DNA of 64,000 nt from a virus, in IMG/VR virus record IMGVR_UViG_3300010396_000003, positions 88,426 through 152,425 of that record. One strand, written 5' to 3'. Positions 15,752 through 24,559 of this stretch are shown here, in pieces; within the stretch, counting starts at the first letter, position 1, and the number at the start of each line of letters is the position of its first letter. The notes below the pieces were generated by a model. The model did not search any database, was not told where the DNA came from, and saw only the letters and a program-made list of their open reading frames with translations. The position numbers were made by a program, and so were the translations under genes.

Positions 15752-16029
15752 CAGCCAAAGAAATGAAACTCGCGGCTTATTTCTTACGCTTAGCGGCAGA
15801 ATCGTATTCCAATCATACTTGCAACGATATTGATTCCGAAGCGATACTCGCGGCAAATTTTACCGAGTTAGAAGACCGTAAATTCGGCGTTAAAGTAGCA
15901 GAAAGCCTCGGTTATACGAAGTATGCCGATAGAGTCGAATGGGCAAACCGTGGACTTGCCGGCTTACAGGATTGCGAGGCGATGGAATTTCTCGCGGAAA
16001 TGTTGGAGCAACATGCCGAGGGGCTTTAA
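15748..16029 (+). CDS. Hypothetical helical protein
   Basis: Ninety-three residues, nearly all helical (KEMKLAAYFLRLAAESY, then AMEFLAEMLEQHAEGL). Start chosen at ATG 15748 by ATGA overlap. Similar all-helical small phage proteins are often inhibitors or scaffolds, but no family is recognised. Confidence 0.5.
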   Translation: MTAKEMKLAAYFLRLAAESYSNHTCNDIDSEAILAANFTELEDRKFGVKVAESLGYTKYADRVEWANRGLAGLQDCEAMEFLAEMLEQHAEGL

Positions 16030-16357
16030 ATCGTGTCCGGCCGAGACCAAAGAGAAGCGCGCTAATAAAGAATTTGTCGACCGAAGATCACAGGTTGTGC
16101 GCGACAGTATCGGCATACGGCACGTTCTACTTCATGGTAAGGATAAATCGGCACAACGTAAAAAAATTTTTGAGCACTACCATCATCGCTGTTGCGTGTG
16201 TCGAGCGTATTGCCCGGAGAAAGATGGTGAATGGCATCACGCGCATCGATGCGATTGTATCGAATGTAGCGAAATTAGGTGCAGTCAGTGGAAATCCAAT
16301 TGTCATCATCACAGAACAATAGGATTCCAGAGGTTAGCCAATGAGGAAGTGCAATAA
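16013..16357 (+). CDS. HNH-like endonuclease or zinc protein
   Basis: A 114-residue protein from ATG at 16013 (GGAG upstream). The C-terminal half has the HNH layout: HHRCCVCRAYC, then GEWHHAHRC, a Cys pair, and SNCHHHRT. EWHH would be the beta-beta-alpha metal active site. Homing nucleases and packaging-associated HNH proteins use this fold to nick DNA. Spacing differs from standard HNH proteins and no terminase is next to it, so a stand-alone or homing role is more likely. Confidence 0.55.
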   Translation: MPRGFKSCPAETKEKRANKEFVDRRSQVVRDSIGIRHVLLHGKDKSAQRKKIFEHYHHRCCVCRAYCPEKDGEWHHAHRCDCIECSEIRCSQWKSNCHHHRTIGFQRLANEEVQ

Positions 16358-16841
16358 GCATGGCACGATAAGAACCGGTGATGGGCGTTGCTTTTGGTGT
16401 GCAGTTGAATCGGGAGAGATAGAACCTCCCCCTGAATTAAACGCTCCCACAAAAACAGCACAAAGCGAACAATGGAAGATCGAATGCCTGAAATACTTCG
16501 GCCGCGTGCTAACCGGCGAGCTCGCACACTGGTGTGATAGTTGGGACGGTATGCCGATCGATGAAACCGTCGATGAGATTCAATCCTGCAATTGTTCCGA
16601 TATCGACAAGTCCAATATACCTCCGCCCGCACCAAAGAAATTAGATTTAGTGGACGCCGAAGGGAATAGTTTAAGCGAACAGATTACAGTCACACACGAT
16701 GGCGAAGCATTTGATGAATCTGGATCACTGATAAAAATGTCCAGCACAAAACTGGGAACCTATATTCGAACAAAACTTAACGGATCCAATGAACTGATTG
16801 AACTCCAAGGCGGCCAGGCTGTTGTTGTTTCAAAATGGTGA
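16341..16841 (+). CDS. Hypothetical protein with N-terminal zinc knuckle
   Basis: A 166-residue protein. MRKCNKHGTIRTGDGRCFWC gives a CxxH...CxxC knuckle, followed by a Pro-rich linker and a helical part. The C-terminal half (VDAEGNSLSEQITVTHDGEA) is beta-like. It overlaps the HNH-like gene by 17 bases. Function unknown. Confidence 0.5.
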   Translation: MRKCNKHGTIRTGDGRCFWCAVESGEIEPPPELNAPTKTAQSEQWKIECLKYFGRVLTGELAHWCDSWDGMPIDETVDEIQSCNCSDIDKSNIPPPAPKKLDLVDAEGNSLSEQITVTHDGEAFDESGSLIKMSSTKLGTYIRTKLNGSNELIELQGGQAVVVSKW

Positions 16842-16845
16842 AAAG

Positions 16846-16932
16846 ATGATCTATGCCGTTCCGATAGCCTTTTTCGTTGCGGGAATAATTTTTCTTGGCT
16901 GGAATGCCTGGATGCAAAGCAAGAAAAGATGA
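16846..16932 (+). CDS. 28-residue membrane peptide
   Basis: MIYAVPIAFFVAGIIFLGW followed by a basic end: one transmembrane helix. It begins five bases after the previous stop and ends just before the first Cas12-type repeat. Small but well placed in the operon. Confidence 0.4.
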   Translation: MIYAVPIAFFVAGIIFLGWNAWMQSKKR

Positions 16933-16942
16933 TTTGATTAAA

Positions 16943-17251
16943 ATGAGGTTCCGTACTACACTTTCGGCTTCCAAATGTCCAACGGAAAGGGTGTTGGAAC
17001 TGTTCCGCGCGCTCGCTTGGATTGCTGCCCAGGTATTTACTGCGTCCAGCAGAAGGGATGTTGGAACCGAACAGCGCAAAAAGGCACAATTGATTTGTGG
17101 TGCCGTTAATAATTTCGAAGAAATGCGCGAAGCTCTCAAGAAAGCCAAAGCAATAACCTTCGGGGAATTACAGGAAGGTGATGAGGGCTACAATGAAGCA
17201 GTGCACCTGATTTGTTGCGCTCTAAATAATGCATCAAAAGTCGAGCTATAA
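16943..17251 (+). CDS. Hypothetical protein; 5' part overlaps two Cas12-type repeats
   Basis: The frame is open from 16943 to 17251 (102 residues), but its first 40 codons coincide with the repeat pair at 16966-17067. The convincing protein part is the end (REALKKAKAITFGELQEGDE, then AVHLICCALNNASKVEL), available from the in-frame ATG at 17123 as a 42-residue protein. AQLICGAVNN before it and HLICCALNN near the end look like an internal repeat, so coding may begin before 17123. Function unknown. Confidence 0.4.
   Translation: MRFRTTLSASKCPTERVLELFRALAWIAAQVFTASSRRDVGTEQRKKAQLICGAVNNFEEMREALKKAKAITFGELQEGDEGYNEAVHLICCALNNASKVEL
16966..17067 (+). CRISPR. Two-repeat mini-array of the Cas12-associated repeat
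   Basis: Two ~35-base units read on the plus strand, ending at 17000 and 17067, with 32 bases between them if full units are counted. Unit 1 has stem TCCAAC...GTTGGA around loop GGAAAGGGT; unit 2 has TCCAGC...GTTGGA, a G-U wobble that keeps the stem only in plus-strand RNA. Both end GTTGGAAC. Unit 1 matches the hairpins at 45975 and 46038 exactly; unit 2 and its next 13 bases match the 45931 unit. The 11 bases before each hairpin are diverged. Confidence 0.55.
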
Positions 17252-17254
17252 GAA

Positions 17255-17431
17255 ATGCCTGGCTATCGTAGGGTGTACGATCTTTGCCGTTTAACGGAGC
17301 GCGAGAAAACCGCGCTTACATTGCGCAGGTCTGGAAATACAGTTAGGCAGATTGCCGAAATCATGAATTTAACGGAAGCAAAGGTTTATGCGGCGCTTCA
17401 TCGTGCCGTAGAAAAGGAGAGAGCAAGATGA
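17255..17431 (+). CDS. Small helix-turn-helix regulator (sigma-region-4/LuxR-like)
   Basis: Fifty-eight residues. LTEREKTALTLRRSGNTVRQ begins the pattern and IAEIMNLTEAKVYAALHRAV completes it: the LTxRE...G.s..eIA..l..s...V layout of LuxR/GerE or sigma-70 region 4 helix-turn-helix domains. It has no other domain, so it probably binds DNA as a dimer or with a partner. It lies between two blocks carrying the Cas12-type repeats and is ATGA-coupled to the next gene. Confidence 0.65.
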   Translation: MPGYRRVYDLCRLTEREKTALTLRRSGNTVRQIAEIMNLTEAKVYAALHRAVEKERAR

Positions 17432-17643
17432 AAGTAAGAGCTCTACAATCGTCAGATGAAATAGCCGCAGAAATAAACTATATGTCTGATCCAAACAATC
17501 TGCCATTTGGCGTTCCGAACGCGCAATCGTCCATTTGGTTGTATACCGCACTCTGTTCGCTTCAATCTGCATATCAAACGGCAAAGTTGCGCGAGGCGCT
17601 GGCCGGCGAGACCAAGGAACCTGAGCGTAAAGGAAAGTCTTGA
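17428..17643 (+). CDS. Hypothetical protein
   Basis: Seventy-one residues, helical (SSIWLYTALCSLQSAYQTAK) with a charged end (ETKEPERKGKS). Coupled to the helix-turn-helix gene by ATGA overlap. No family recognised. Confidence 0.5.
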   Translation: MKVRALQSSDEIAAEINYMSDPNNLPFGVPNAQSSIWLYTALCSLQSAYQTAKLREALAGETKEPERKGKS

Positions 17644-17670
17644 ACCTTACTGATTTAGCGCCACTTGACG

Positions 17671-17705
17671 TGCAGAACCAAGTCCAACAAAGGAAATGTT
17701 GGAAC
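17671..17705 (+). repeat. Solo Cas12-type repeat in a gene leader
   Basis: A full 35-base unit: TGCAGAAC start as in the array, stem TCCAAC...GTTGGA with a changed loop (AAAGGAAAT), and end GTTGGAAC. It lies 14 bases upstream of the ATG at 17720, so a transcript of that gene begins with, or contains, this hairpin. Loop changes with an intact stem point to selection on RNA structure. Confidence 0.65.
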
Positions 17706-17719
17706 AAAGGTAAGTTAAA

Positions 17720-18127
17720 ATGCGTATCCAGTTGGGAATGGATTTTGCCGAAGCGGTTTGTGCCATGGCGGAAGGAAACGTAGGCGCCGTATCGGCGATG
17801 ATAGAATTGGTGAAGGCGCGGCCGATTGTGGATCCCATGAGCGGTTGCCAGGGCATTCTCGCACTGTGTGAGCTTGATGACCTTGGATTTTATGGTCCAG
17901 CTATCTGGATTTTTTTTAAGGATATCTGCGACCAGGATACCAAAAAGATGATTACGCTTCTGCGAGCAGATCAATTAGGTTTTTTACCGAAAGATTCTTT
18001 GAGGGTCGAAGTTTTGAATAGGGCAAATGGCATTATACGTCGCAATGTTGAGCAGCCATTTAATTTTAATCAATTATTAGAGGCGGTCCAGGCTGAAATT
18101 CCGAGATTTGCAACGGATATTCAATGA
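17720..18127 (+). CDS. Conserved phage hypothetical protein
   Basis: A 135-residue, mostly helical protein. The pattern GNVGAVSAMIELV ... LCELDDLGFYGPAIWIFFKDIC ... LLRADQLGFL resembles a hypothetical family I recall from several phages, with no known role. AAGGTAAG lies upstream, right after the solo repeat. It is coupled to the next gene by ATGA overlap. Confidence 0.6.
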   Translation: MRIQLGMDFAEAVCAMAEGNVGAVSAMIELVKARPIVDPMSGCQGILALCELDDLGFYGPAIWIFFKDICDQDTKKMITLLRADQLGFLPKDSLRVEVLNRANGIIRRNVEQPFNFNQLLEAVQAEIPRFATDIQ

Positions 18128-18303
18128 TCGATACCCGCATACTATGTATTGTATTGGGAGAGAAATTACGGCCACACAAGGCTGTGCGCGGACATTATGA
18201 CGGCAAACCGCGGCGAAGTTGTATCTATTGCGGACAGTGGCTGGATAAAGTCGAAGGTGTCTCCGCTTGGTGGGGATGGTTAGAAATTCCGTTAGCCTCC
18301 TGA
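18124..18303 (+). CDS. Small hypothetical protein
   Basis: Fifty-nine residues: basic start, SCIYCGQW zinc half-site and a Trp-rich end (AWWGWLEIPLAS). Coupled by ATGA overlap; last gene before the giant secreted proteins. Function unknown. Confidence 0.5.
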   Translation: MIDTRILCIVLGEKLRPHKAVRGHYDGKPRRSCIYCGQWLDKVEGVSAWWGWLEIPLAS

Positions 18304-18349
18304 ACTAAGAACTTCCATCGGTGCGTGGTTGTGTATATAGCTCTATGTT

Positions 18350-21300
18350 ATGCGCAACCGACTCTTGTTTTTTCTCTTAGCAATACTCTTCTTAGTGCCG
18401 AAGCCGAGCCGTGCAGCGACGCCGGCCACTGTAGTCTCGAGCACTTGCTTCCAAGATGCTCAGGGCAACTGTCTTGCAAATGGTACATTAACACTGGCCT
18501 TAACGCGTCCCGCGCAAATTACGAGTGGCGGACAGGTTGCGCCGATCGTCGTCCAGATTCAGCTTGATTCTAGTGGTTTGATTCCGGTCGGAACGCAAAT
18601 TTGGGCAAACTCAAGCCTAAATCCTTCCGGAACTGGATATGCGGTAACCCTTTCCAGTTCCAGCGGTTTAATCGTGTCTCGTCCTGGGTATTGGGTAATT
18701 CAAGGCACCTCACCGATCGATTTAGCGCAGGAACAGCCAGTCAATCCGTTTGTAAGTTTTCCGAATGTTCCAACGATCGTTGGTTCTATTACGCCCGGAG
18801 ATTGCGCAGCGTTTCAAACTGCGACCACGATCTACGATCCGGGGACTGGCGCTTGTGGCAGCGGCGGCGGAGGCGGATCAACAACTTTTGACAAAGTTGG
18901 CAGCGGAACAAATAGCACGGCAACGATGATTTGTGCTACCGGCTGCGCTATTGGTTCTGCTGGTGGAATTATTAACGCCACAAAAATTAACAATGTGACT
19001 GTTACCGGCACTCCAACTCTAGGACAAATTCCAATTGCCTCCGACAGCACGAATGCTGCTTGGGGTGATCCGATCGTAAGTGGTCATGACGCAAACGGTT
19101 CGGCACCAACTGCAAATCCCGTTCTGACCGCCGGTTGGGATGGCACCTTGGTTCGCACCATAAAAACAGATACGAGTGGTGACGTGGAGGTAGTATTCCC
19201 ATCAACTCCAACTGTTACCATTGGAAATTCGTCGATTGCGGTGACAGGCACGTTTTGGCAAGCAACACAGCCGGTTTCAGTCGCAGCCACGGTTAATACG
19301 AATTTAGCTCAGGTTGGTGGAGCTGGTATTGCCCTGGGACAAACAACAATGACTGGATCCATTCCAGTTGTTATTGCTTCCAACCAGTCAAATCTTCCCG
19401 TAAGCGTTCAGAACGCCTCGATTGCGGTTACCGGAACTTTCTGGCAGGCAACGCAACCAGTTTCGATTGCAGCGACGTTGAACACTACAGATGCGGCAAA
19501 TGGCAGCGTGACCGGTGGTGCCGCGGGCTCAAAGTCTGAGTTAATCGGGGGTCAGTTTAATTCTGCCTTGCCGTCACTTACGAACGGTCAACAAGCGGCC
19601 GTTCAAGTCGATTCATCCGGTCGCTTACTAATAAATTGCTCTGCTGGTTGCGGAGGAGGTTCTGGTGGAACCTCGATGGCAGATGAGGGAGCGTTTACGC
19701 CCGGAACCACTTCAATAACTCCAATTGGCGGTATCTATTCGACCGGATCAATCAATCTTGTCAGTGGTCAGGCTGGTATTCTTCGCCTAACCATCGATCG
19801 TCGCGTTATGACTGATTTGGATGAGGTTGGTGGATCTCCCATCGTTCTCGGTCAGACAACGATGGCGTCATCCATCCCTGTCACCATTGCTTCAAACCAA
19901 TCGAATCTCAATGTGGTGGTTGCATCAGCTCTACCGGCGGGCAGCAATACGATTGGCGCAGTAACGCAAGCATCTGGACCATGGACTCAGAATATAACTC
20001 AGGTTGCTGGAAGCGCGCTTGGTGCTCCTTCAAATTATGGGACATCCCCGGGTGCGGTCTCTGTAATTGGCGTAAACGCCTTCATAACGAACACGCCGGC
20101 AGTTTCACAGTCTGGATCGTGGACCGTAACAGCAAACGCTGGGACCGGCACATTTGGTGTTAAAGATGTAGCGGATATGACAGGAACTACGCCTGCCACT
20201 GCTCCAGCAAATACTCAGATTGTTGGAGAGATTTACAATACCGCGGCGCCAACACCAACAAACGGTCAGACATTGCCGTTGCAGTCAGATTCGGCCGGTA
20301 GGTTGATCGTGTCTTGCGGAAGTGGCTGTGGCGGATCAGGCGGAACAAGTATTGCCGATCTGGGATCGTTCACTCAGGGCACAACTTCCATAACACCAAT
20401 TGGTGGAATTTACACAACCTCGGTGACAAACCTAACGAGTGGGCAGGCGGGTGCGCTGCGTCTAACCAATGACCGTAATTTAATGGCCGATCTCAATGAG
20501 GTTGGCGGAAGCGCATTTACGCTTGGACAAAACACATCTGCAAATTCACTGTCCGTTGTAATTGCCTCCGATTATTCAGTAACGGATACGGTTGGATCTA
20601 CCGTGGCCTTGAACGGCTTAAACGTTTCCGCAACTGTTGCGCTCAATAATAACCAAGGCACAGGATTCTTCCTGGCAAGCGGTACTCTCGCGGCAACGCT
20701 GACGCCAGAAGTTTCTTACGATGGCGGTACAACGTGGAGTGCCACGCAATTTCTAAATTCGGCGACGGGTGCCGTAACATCAACGCTCGTTGTAACAAAT
20801 CCAAACTCCGCAACAGTTCTATCGATTCTGATACCCGGTGGAGTAAGTAATGCGCGTGTGCGCGTGTCTTCATTCACTTCCGGAACAGCGAATGGCACAT
20901 TACGAGCAACATTAAATCAATCACAAGAAGCTGAAATTGTGGGATCACTTCCAACAGGCTCCAATACAATTGGCGCTGTCACACAAGCGTCTGGTCCGTG
21001 GAGCCAAAATATTACACAGGTTGGCGGTTCGGCATTGGCACTCGGTCAAACGACAATGTCCGCATCGATCCCCGTTGTATTGGCTTCGAATCAATCTAAT
21101 GTGAACGTCGCTGTAGCGGCCGCGCTGCCGGCTGGTGGAAATACGATTGGCGCGGTAAACCAGGGAACAACTCCATGGGTTGTTAAAGATAATGCCGACA
21201 TGACCGGTACAACACCTGGAACAGCACCAAGCAATACTTTAATTGTCGGTCAAATTTATAATAGCGCTGCACCCACACCAACCACGGGACAGACGCTGCC

Positions 21301-23170
21301 ATTACAAGCGGATTCGGCTGGACGGTTAATTGTCGATTGCGGTTCGGGATGTGGTGGTTCCGGTGGAACTTCAATGGCAGATGAAGCCGGCTTTACACAG
21401 GGTACGACTTCATTCACGCCAATCGGAGGGTACTACAACACAAGCATTACAAATTTGACGGCTGGCCAAGGCGGAGCTCTGCGCCTGACCAATGATCGTA
21501 ATGTAATGGTTGATATAAATGAAATCGGCGGAACCCTTGTTTCCGTATTTGCGGACGAAGGTTCATTTACTGCCGGAACCACGGCCGTGAATGTAATCGG
21601 AGGAACATACAATACGGGATCAATCAGTTTAACAAGCGGACAAGCCGGTGCGCTGCGTCTTACGGCTGATCGTCGTGTGATGACCGACCTTGAGGATGTT
21701 GCAGGCGCTCAACTAGGCGCACCATCAAACTACGGTACGTCTCCGGGTGCGGTCGCGGTTCTTGGAGTGAATGCATTTGTAACAAATACTGTTGCGGTTA
21801 GCGGGACTGTAACAGCAAATGCCGGCACCGGCACATTTGGAACAAAAGACGCCGCCGACATGACAGGTACGACGCCAGGTACTGCTCCAAGCAATACGCT
21901 CATCGTTGGAGAAATTTATAATTCGGCAGCACCAACACCAACGACAGGACAAACGCTTCCACTTCAGGCGGATAGTGCTGGACGGTTAATTGTATCTTGC
22001 GGCTCTGGTTGCGGTGGTAGTGGTGGCACAAGCATAGCCGACGAAGCTACCTTCACTCAGGGAACCACAAGTCTAACGCCGATCGGTGGAATTTACGTGA
22101 CGTCCGTAACCAATTTGACCGCGGGGCAAGCTGGCGCGGTTCGACTGAATAATGATCGCACTATAATGTCCGATCTTCATGAAGTAGCGGAGACCGTCCT
22201 CGGTGCACCAAGTAATTACGGCACTTCACCTGGCGCTGTGGCTGTGATTGGTGTAAATGCTTTCATTACCAACACACCATCGGTTGCACAGTCTGGAACT
22301 TGGAATGTGACGGTTAATACTGCGCTTCCAGCCGGAACAAATACTATCGGCAAAATCGATGTATTGGGTAATTCCGGAAATACGATGGATGCTGCCGGAC
22401 AAAACCAAACATCTCCAGCAGCAGAGCTGATCATCGGCGGTCAGTTCAACACTTCTCCGACGACGATTACCAGTGGAAATGTCTCACCGTTGCAACTTGA
22501 TGCCAACGGAAATCTTAAAGTAAATCTTAATGCGAATACATTTGGAACGATTACTGTCACCGGCACGGTGACAGCGAATGCTGGCACAGGAAACTTTAGC
22601 GAAAACCTGACGCAGGTGAATAGTGTTGCATTGGGCTCACCCTCGAATTACGGAACTTCGCCCGGCGCCGTTTCCGTTCTTGGCGTAAATGCGTTCGTAA
22701 CGAACACCATTGCCGGAAATATTACACAGATTGGCGGTTCCTCACTGGCTCTCGGCCAGACCACAATGTCTGCGTCAATTCCGGTTGTGATCGCATCGAA
22801 CCAGAGCTCGTTGCCGGTATCTGCGCAACCATCAACTTCTTCAACTAACGCGGCCACAACATTCGAGGCTGACGCGGTTACCACATCCACAACCGTAAAA
22901 TCGAGTGCTGGAAATGTTTACGGTTATTATGTATATAATCCAAATTCTTCTGCCTGTTTCCTTGAAGTATTCAATACAACGACACCAACTCTTGGTACGA
23001 CCACACCAATTCTTAGTCTTGGTATTCCGGCTACGAGCGCTGCAAATATTCCAGCTAGCAGCATCGCTGTGGCTAATTTCAGTACTGCAATTGCCGTCGC
23101 ATCAACAACAGCTTCCAAGGGAGCCTCAACATGCGGGACTGGAATGACCGTAAATGTTTGGTATCAATAA
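18350..23170 (+). CDS. Giant repetitive secreted tail/adhesin protein
   Basis: A 1606-residue protein. Residues 1-22 (MRNRLLFFLLAILFLVPKPS..A) form a Sec signal peptide. A head domain (to about 165) ends in a Gly-rich hinge. From about 200 to 1500 it consists of diverged repeats combining GTTPxTAPxNTxIVGEIYN, TPTxGQTLPLQxDSAGRL, CGSGCGGSGGTS, TQGTTSxTPIGGIY and SGQAGALRLTNDR. Such units occur in virion structural and fibre proteins. The C-terminal ~100 residues are a distinct domain. No ribosome site precedes ATG 18350, and TATATA at 18331 suggests an almost leaderless mRNA. Confidence 0.65.
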   Translation: MRNRLLFFLLAILFLVPKPSRAATPATVVSSTCFQDAQGNCLANGTLTLALTRPAQITSGGQVAPIVVQIQLDSSGLIPVGTQIWANSSLNPSGTGYAVTLSSSSGLIVSRPGYWVIQGTSPIDLAQEQPVNPFVSFPNVPTIVGSITPGDCAAFQTATTIYDPGTGACGSGGGGGSTTFDKVGSGTNSTATMICATGCAIGSAGGIINATKINNVTVTGTPTLGQIPIASDSTNAAWGDPIVSGHDANGSAPTANPVLTAGWDGTLVRTIKTDTSGDVEVVFPSTPTVTIGNSSIAVTGTFWQATQPVSVAATVNTNLAQVGGAGIALGQTTMTGSIPVVIASNQSNLPVSVQNASIAVTGTFWQATQPVSIAATLNTTDAANGSVTGGAAGSKSELIGGQFNSALPSLTNGQQAAVQVDSSGRLLINCSAGCGGGSGGTSMADEGAFTPGTTSITPIGGIYSTGSINLVSGQAGILRLTIDRRVMTDLDEVGGSPIVLGQTTMASSIPVTIASNQSNLNVVVASALPAGSNTIGAVTQASGPWTQNITQVAGSALGAPSNYGTSPGAVSVIGVNAFITNTPAVSQSGSWTVTANAGTGTFGVKDVADMTGTTPATAPANTQIVGEIYNTAAPTPTNGQTLPLQSDSAGRLIVSCGSGCGGSGGTSIADLGSFTQGTTSITPIGGIYTTSVTNLTSGQAGALRLTNDRNLMADLNEVGGSAFTLGQNTSANSLSVVIASDYSVTDTVGSTVALNGLNVSATVALNNNQGTGFFLASGTLAATLTPEVSYDGGTTWSATQFLNSATGAVTSTLVVTNPNSATVLSILIPGGVSNARVRVSSFTSGTANGTLRATLNQSQEAEIVGSLPTGSNTIGAVTQASGPWSQNITQVGGSALALGQTTMSASIPVVLASNQSNVNVAVAAALPAGGNTIGAVNQGTTPWVVKDNADMTGTTPGTAPSNTLIVGQIYNSAAPTPTTGQTLPLQADSAGRLIVDCGSGCGGSGGTSMADEAGFTQGTTSFTPIGGYYNTSITNLTAGQGGALRLTNDRNVMVDINEIGGTLVSVFADEGSFTAGTTAVNVIGGTYNTGSISLTSGQAGALRLTADRRVMTDLEDVAGAQLGAPSNYGTSPGAVAVLGVNAFVTNTVAVSGTVTANAGTGTFGTKDAADMTGTTPGTAPSNTLIVGEIYNSAAPTPTTGQTLPLQADSAGRLIVSCGSGCGGSGGTSIADEATFTQGTTSLTPIGGIYVTSVTNLTAGQAGAVRLNNDRTIMSDLHEVAETVLGAPSNYGTSPGAVAVIGVNAFITNTPSVAQSGTWNVTVNTALPAGTNTIGKIDVLGNSGNTMDAAGQNQTSPAAELIIGGQFNTSPTTITSGNVSPLQLDANGNLKVNLNANTFGTITVTGTVTANAGTGNFSENLTQVNSVALGSPSNYGTSPGAVSVLGVNAFVTNTIAGNITQIGGSSLALGQTTMSASIPVVIASNQSSLPVSAQPSTSSTNAATTFEADAVTTSTTVKSSAGNVYGYYVYNPNSSACFLEVFNTTTPTLGTTTPILSLGIPATSAANIPASSIAVANFSTAIAVASTTASKGASTCGTGMTVNVWYQ

Positions 23171-23176
23171 AATAAA

Positions 23177-24559
23177 ATGAAAAGAATATTGTTGCTCTGT
23201 GGGATTATTCTATTATCACTTCCCCTTTCTGCTCAAACGCTCAGAAATCATGGAAGTGGTACAACTTCGAATATAACTATGGGGTTTACGCCAACCGTTG
23301 GCGACACCGTGGTTGTGGTGACAGAGACGAGCGTAGTCCCTGCCAGCGTACAGTTCTCCACTGGTGGAACGCAGGCATTTCCGATACAAGGCTCTTGTCC
23401 TAATAGTGGAGCATTTTTCCTGTGTTATTACCTTATAAAGAGTGTCGCTACTCCTGGGAGCCACATTACTTGTACGACCTGTGGAACGATGAACGCAGTC
23501 TATGAGTGGGATTGGACAGGCGTAGATACGACAAATACAGTTGATCGCCGTATTCTTTGTCTTAATAACCTTACAACGACCAACTGTGAAGTTGATTTTC
23601 ATCCGGCATTTTCTTCGGAAGCACTCATGGCTGCTTACGTCTGTTCCGCTTCCAGCTCAACGTTAGGCGGAAATGTTACTTGGGTTAATGTTATGACACC
23701 GAACAGTAACCCAGGAGGAGACTTTATTTCTAGCGGCAATGGTCTTGTTAGTGTAACTCCGGGAACGGCCGGAGCTTGTGGTAACAACCTTGGAATGATT
23801 CTTGGTTTAAAAGCATCTGGAGCGACGGAAACATGTGAATCGGATATTTCGTGGAATCAAGACGAGGCCGAAATTGGTTCGAGTGGCAGTCCTTCCACAT
23901 CGGCTTTTGTTAATCAAGTGGGTGATCTGATTATTACGACGCCGTGGTGCATAACAAATGGTTCAACGACCTGTACCGTTACGAGCCCGCTTGCCGGCAG
24001 CGATACGATGACGGATATAACCGTAGATGGCACCAATAGTTCTTCTACGGGGCAAGGACATATTTATTATGTACTTTCTGCTAGTGCGGCAGGAACACAA
24101 ACAATTACCTTTACTCCGTCAGGAACATTTCTGCATGCCCAAATAGCCTATTGGGACTATACCCCAAGCCCCGGTTGTACTTTTTCTCATCATACAGATT
24201 TTTCGCTTGGTTCTGGAACTGGCACCGCGGTTAATTTACCGTCATTTACGCCAACGACCGGTGACCTACTATTTGCGTTCGCTTTCGTTAGTAACCATAC
24301 ATCATCTGTAAACTCCGGCTCATTTCCATGGGCGTGTCGAGCCTTTTTAATTGGTGCGACAGCGACACAAGACTGTACTCTTCAAAATACGATCAATGCC
24401 TCGGAATATATGCTTGCTAATCCCGGCGGAACCATGAATGTAGACTTCACGCAGCTTGCGGCAGATCCGTGGCAAGTTTTAGCGACTTCATTTACGCTGT
24501 CTGGCTCATCTCCAGGTAATACCGTAAAACAACTTTCTACTCTTGGAGTTGGCGAATGA
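23177..24559 (+). CDS. Secreted beta-rich adhesin-like protein
   Basis: A 460-residue protein with a Sec signal (MKRILLLCGIILLSLPLSAQ, cleavage after SAQ or LSA). The mature part is Thr/Ser/Gly-rich with two halves of related jelly-roll-like pattern; the second half (IYYVLSASAAGTQTITFTP, then PSPGCTFSHHTDF) is paralogous to the N-terminal domain of the next gene. Cys pairs suggest disulfides formed after export. Probably a host-receptor or cell-surface protein. It is coupled to the next gene by ATGA overlap. Confidence 0.6.
   Translation: MKRILLLCGIILLSLPLSAQTLRNHGSGTTSNITMGFTPTVGDTVVVVTETSVVPASVQFSTGGTQAFPIQGSCPNSGAFFLCYYLIKSVATPGSHITCTTCGTMNAVYEWDWTGVDTTNTVDRRILCLNNLTTTNCEVDFHPAFSSEALMAAYVCSASSSTLGGNVTWVNVMTPNSNPGGDFISSGNGLVSVTPGTAGACGNNLGMILGLKASGATETCESDISWNQDEAEIGSSGSPSTSAFVNQVGDLIITTPWCITNGSTTCTVTSPLAGSDTMTDITVDGTNSSSTGQGHIYYVLSASAAGTQTITFTPSGTFLHAQIAYWDYTPSPGCTFSHHTDFSLGSGTGTAVNLPSFTPTTGDLLFAFAFVSNHTSSVNSGSFPWACRAFLIGATATQDCTLQNTINASEYMLANPGGTMNVDFTQLAADPWQVLATSFTLSGSSPGNTVKQLSTLGVGE

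Noticed and set aside
16118-16330. Second minus-strand gene opposite the HNH-like protein
   Set aside because: No ribosome site, and codon pattern follows the plus-strand gene.
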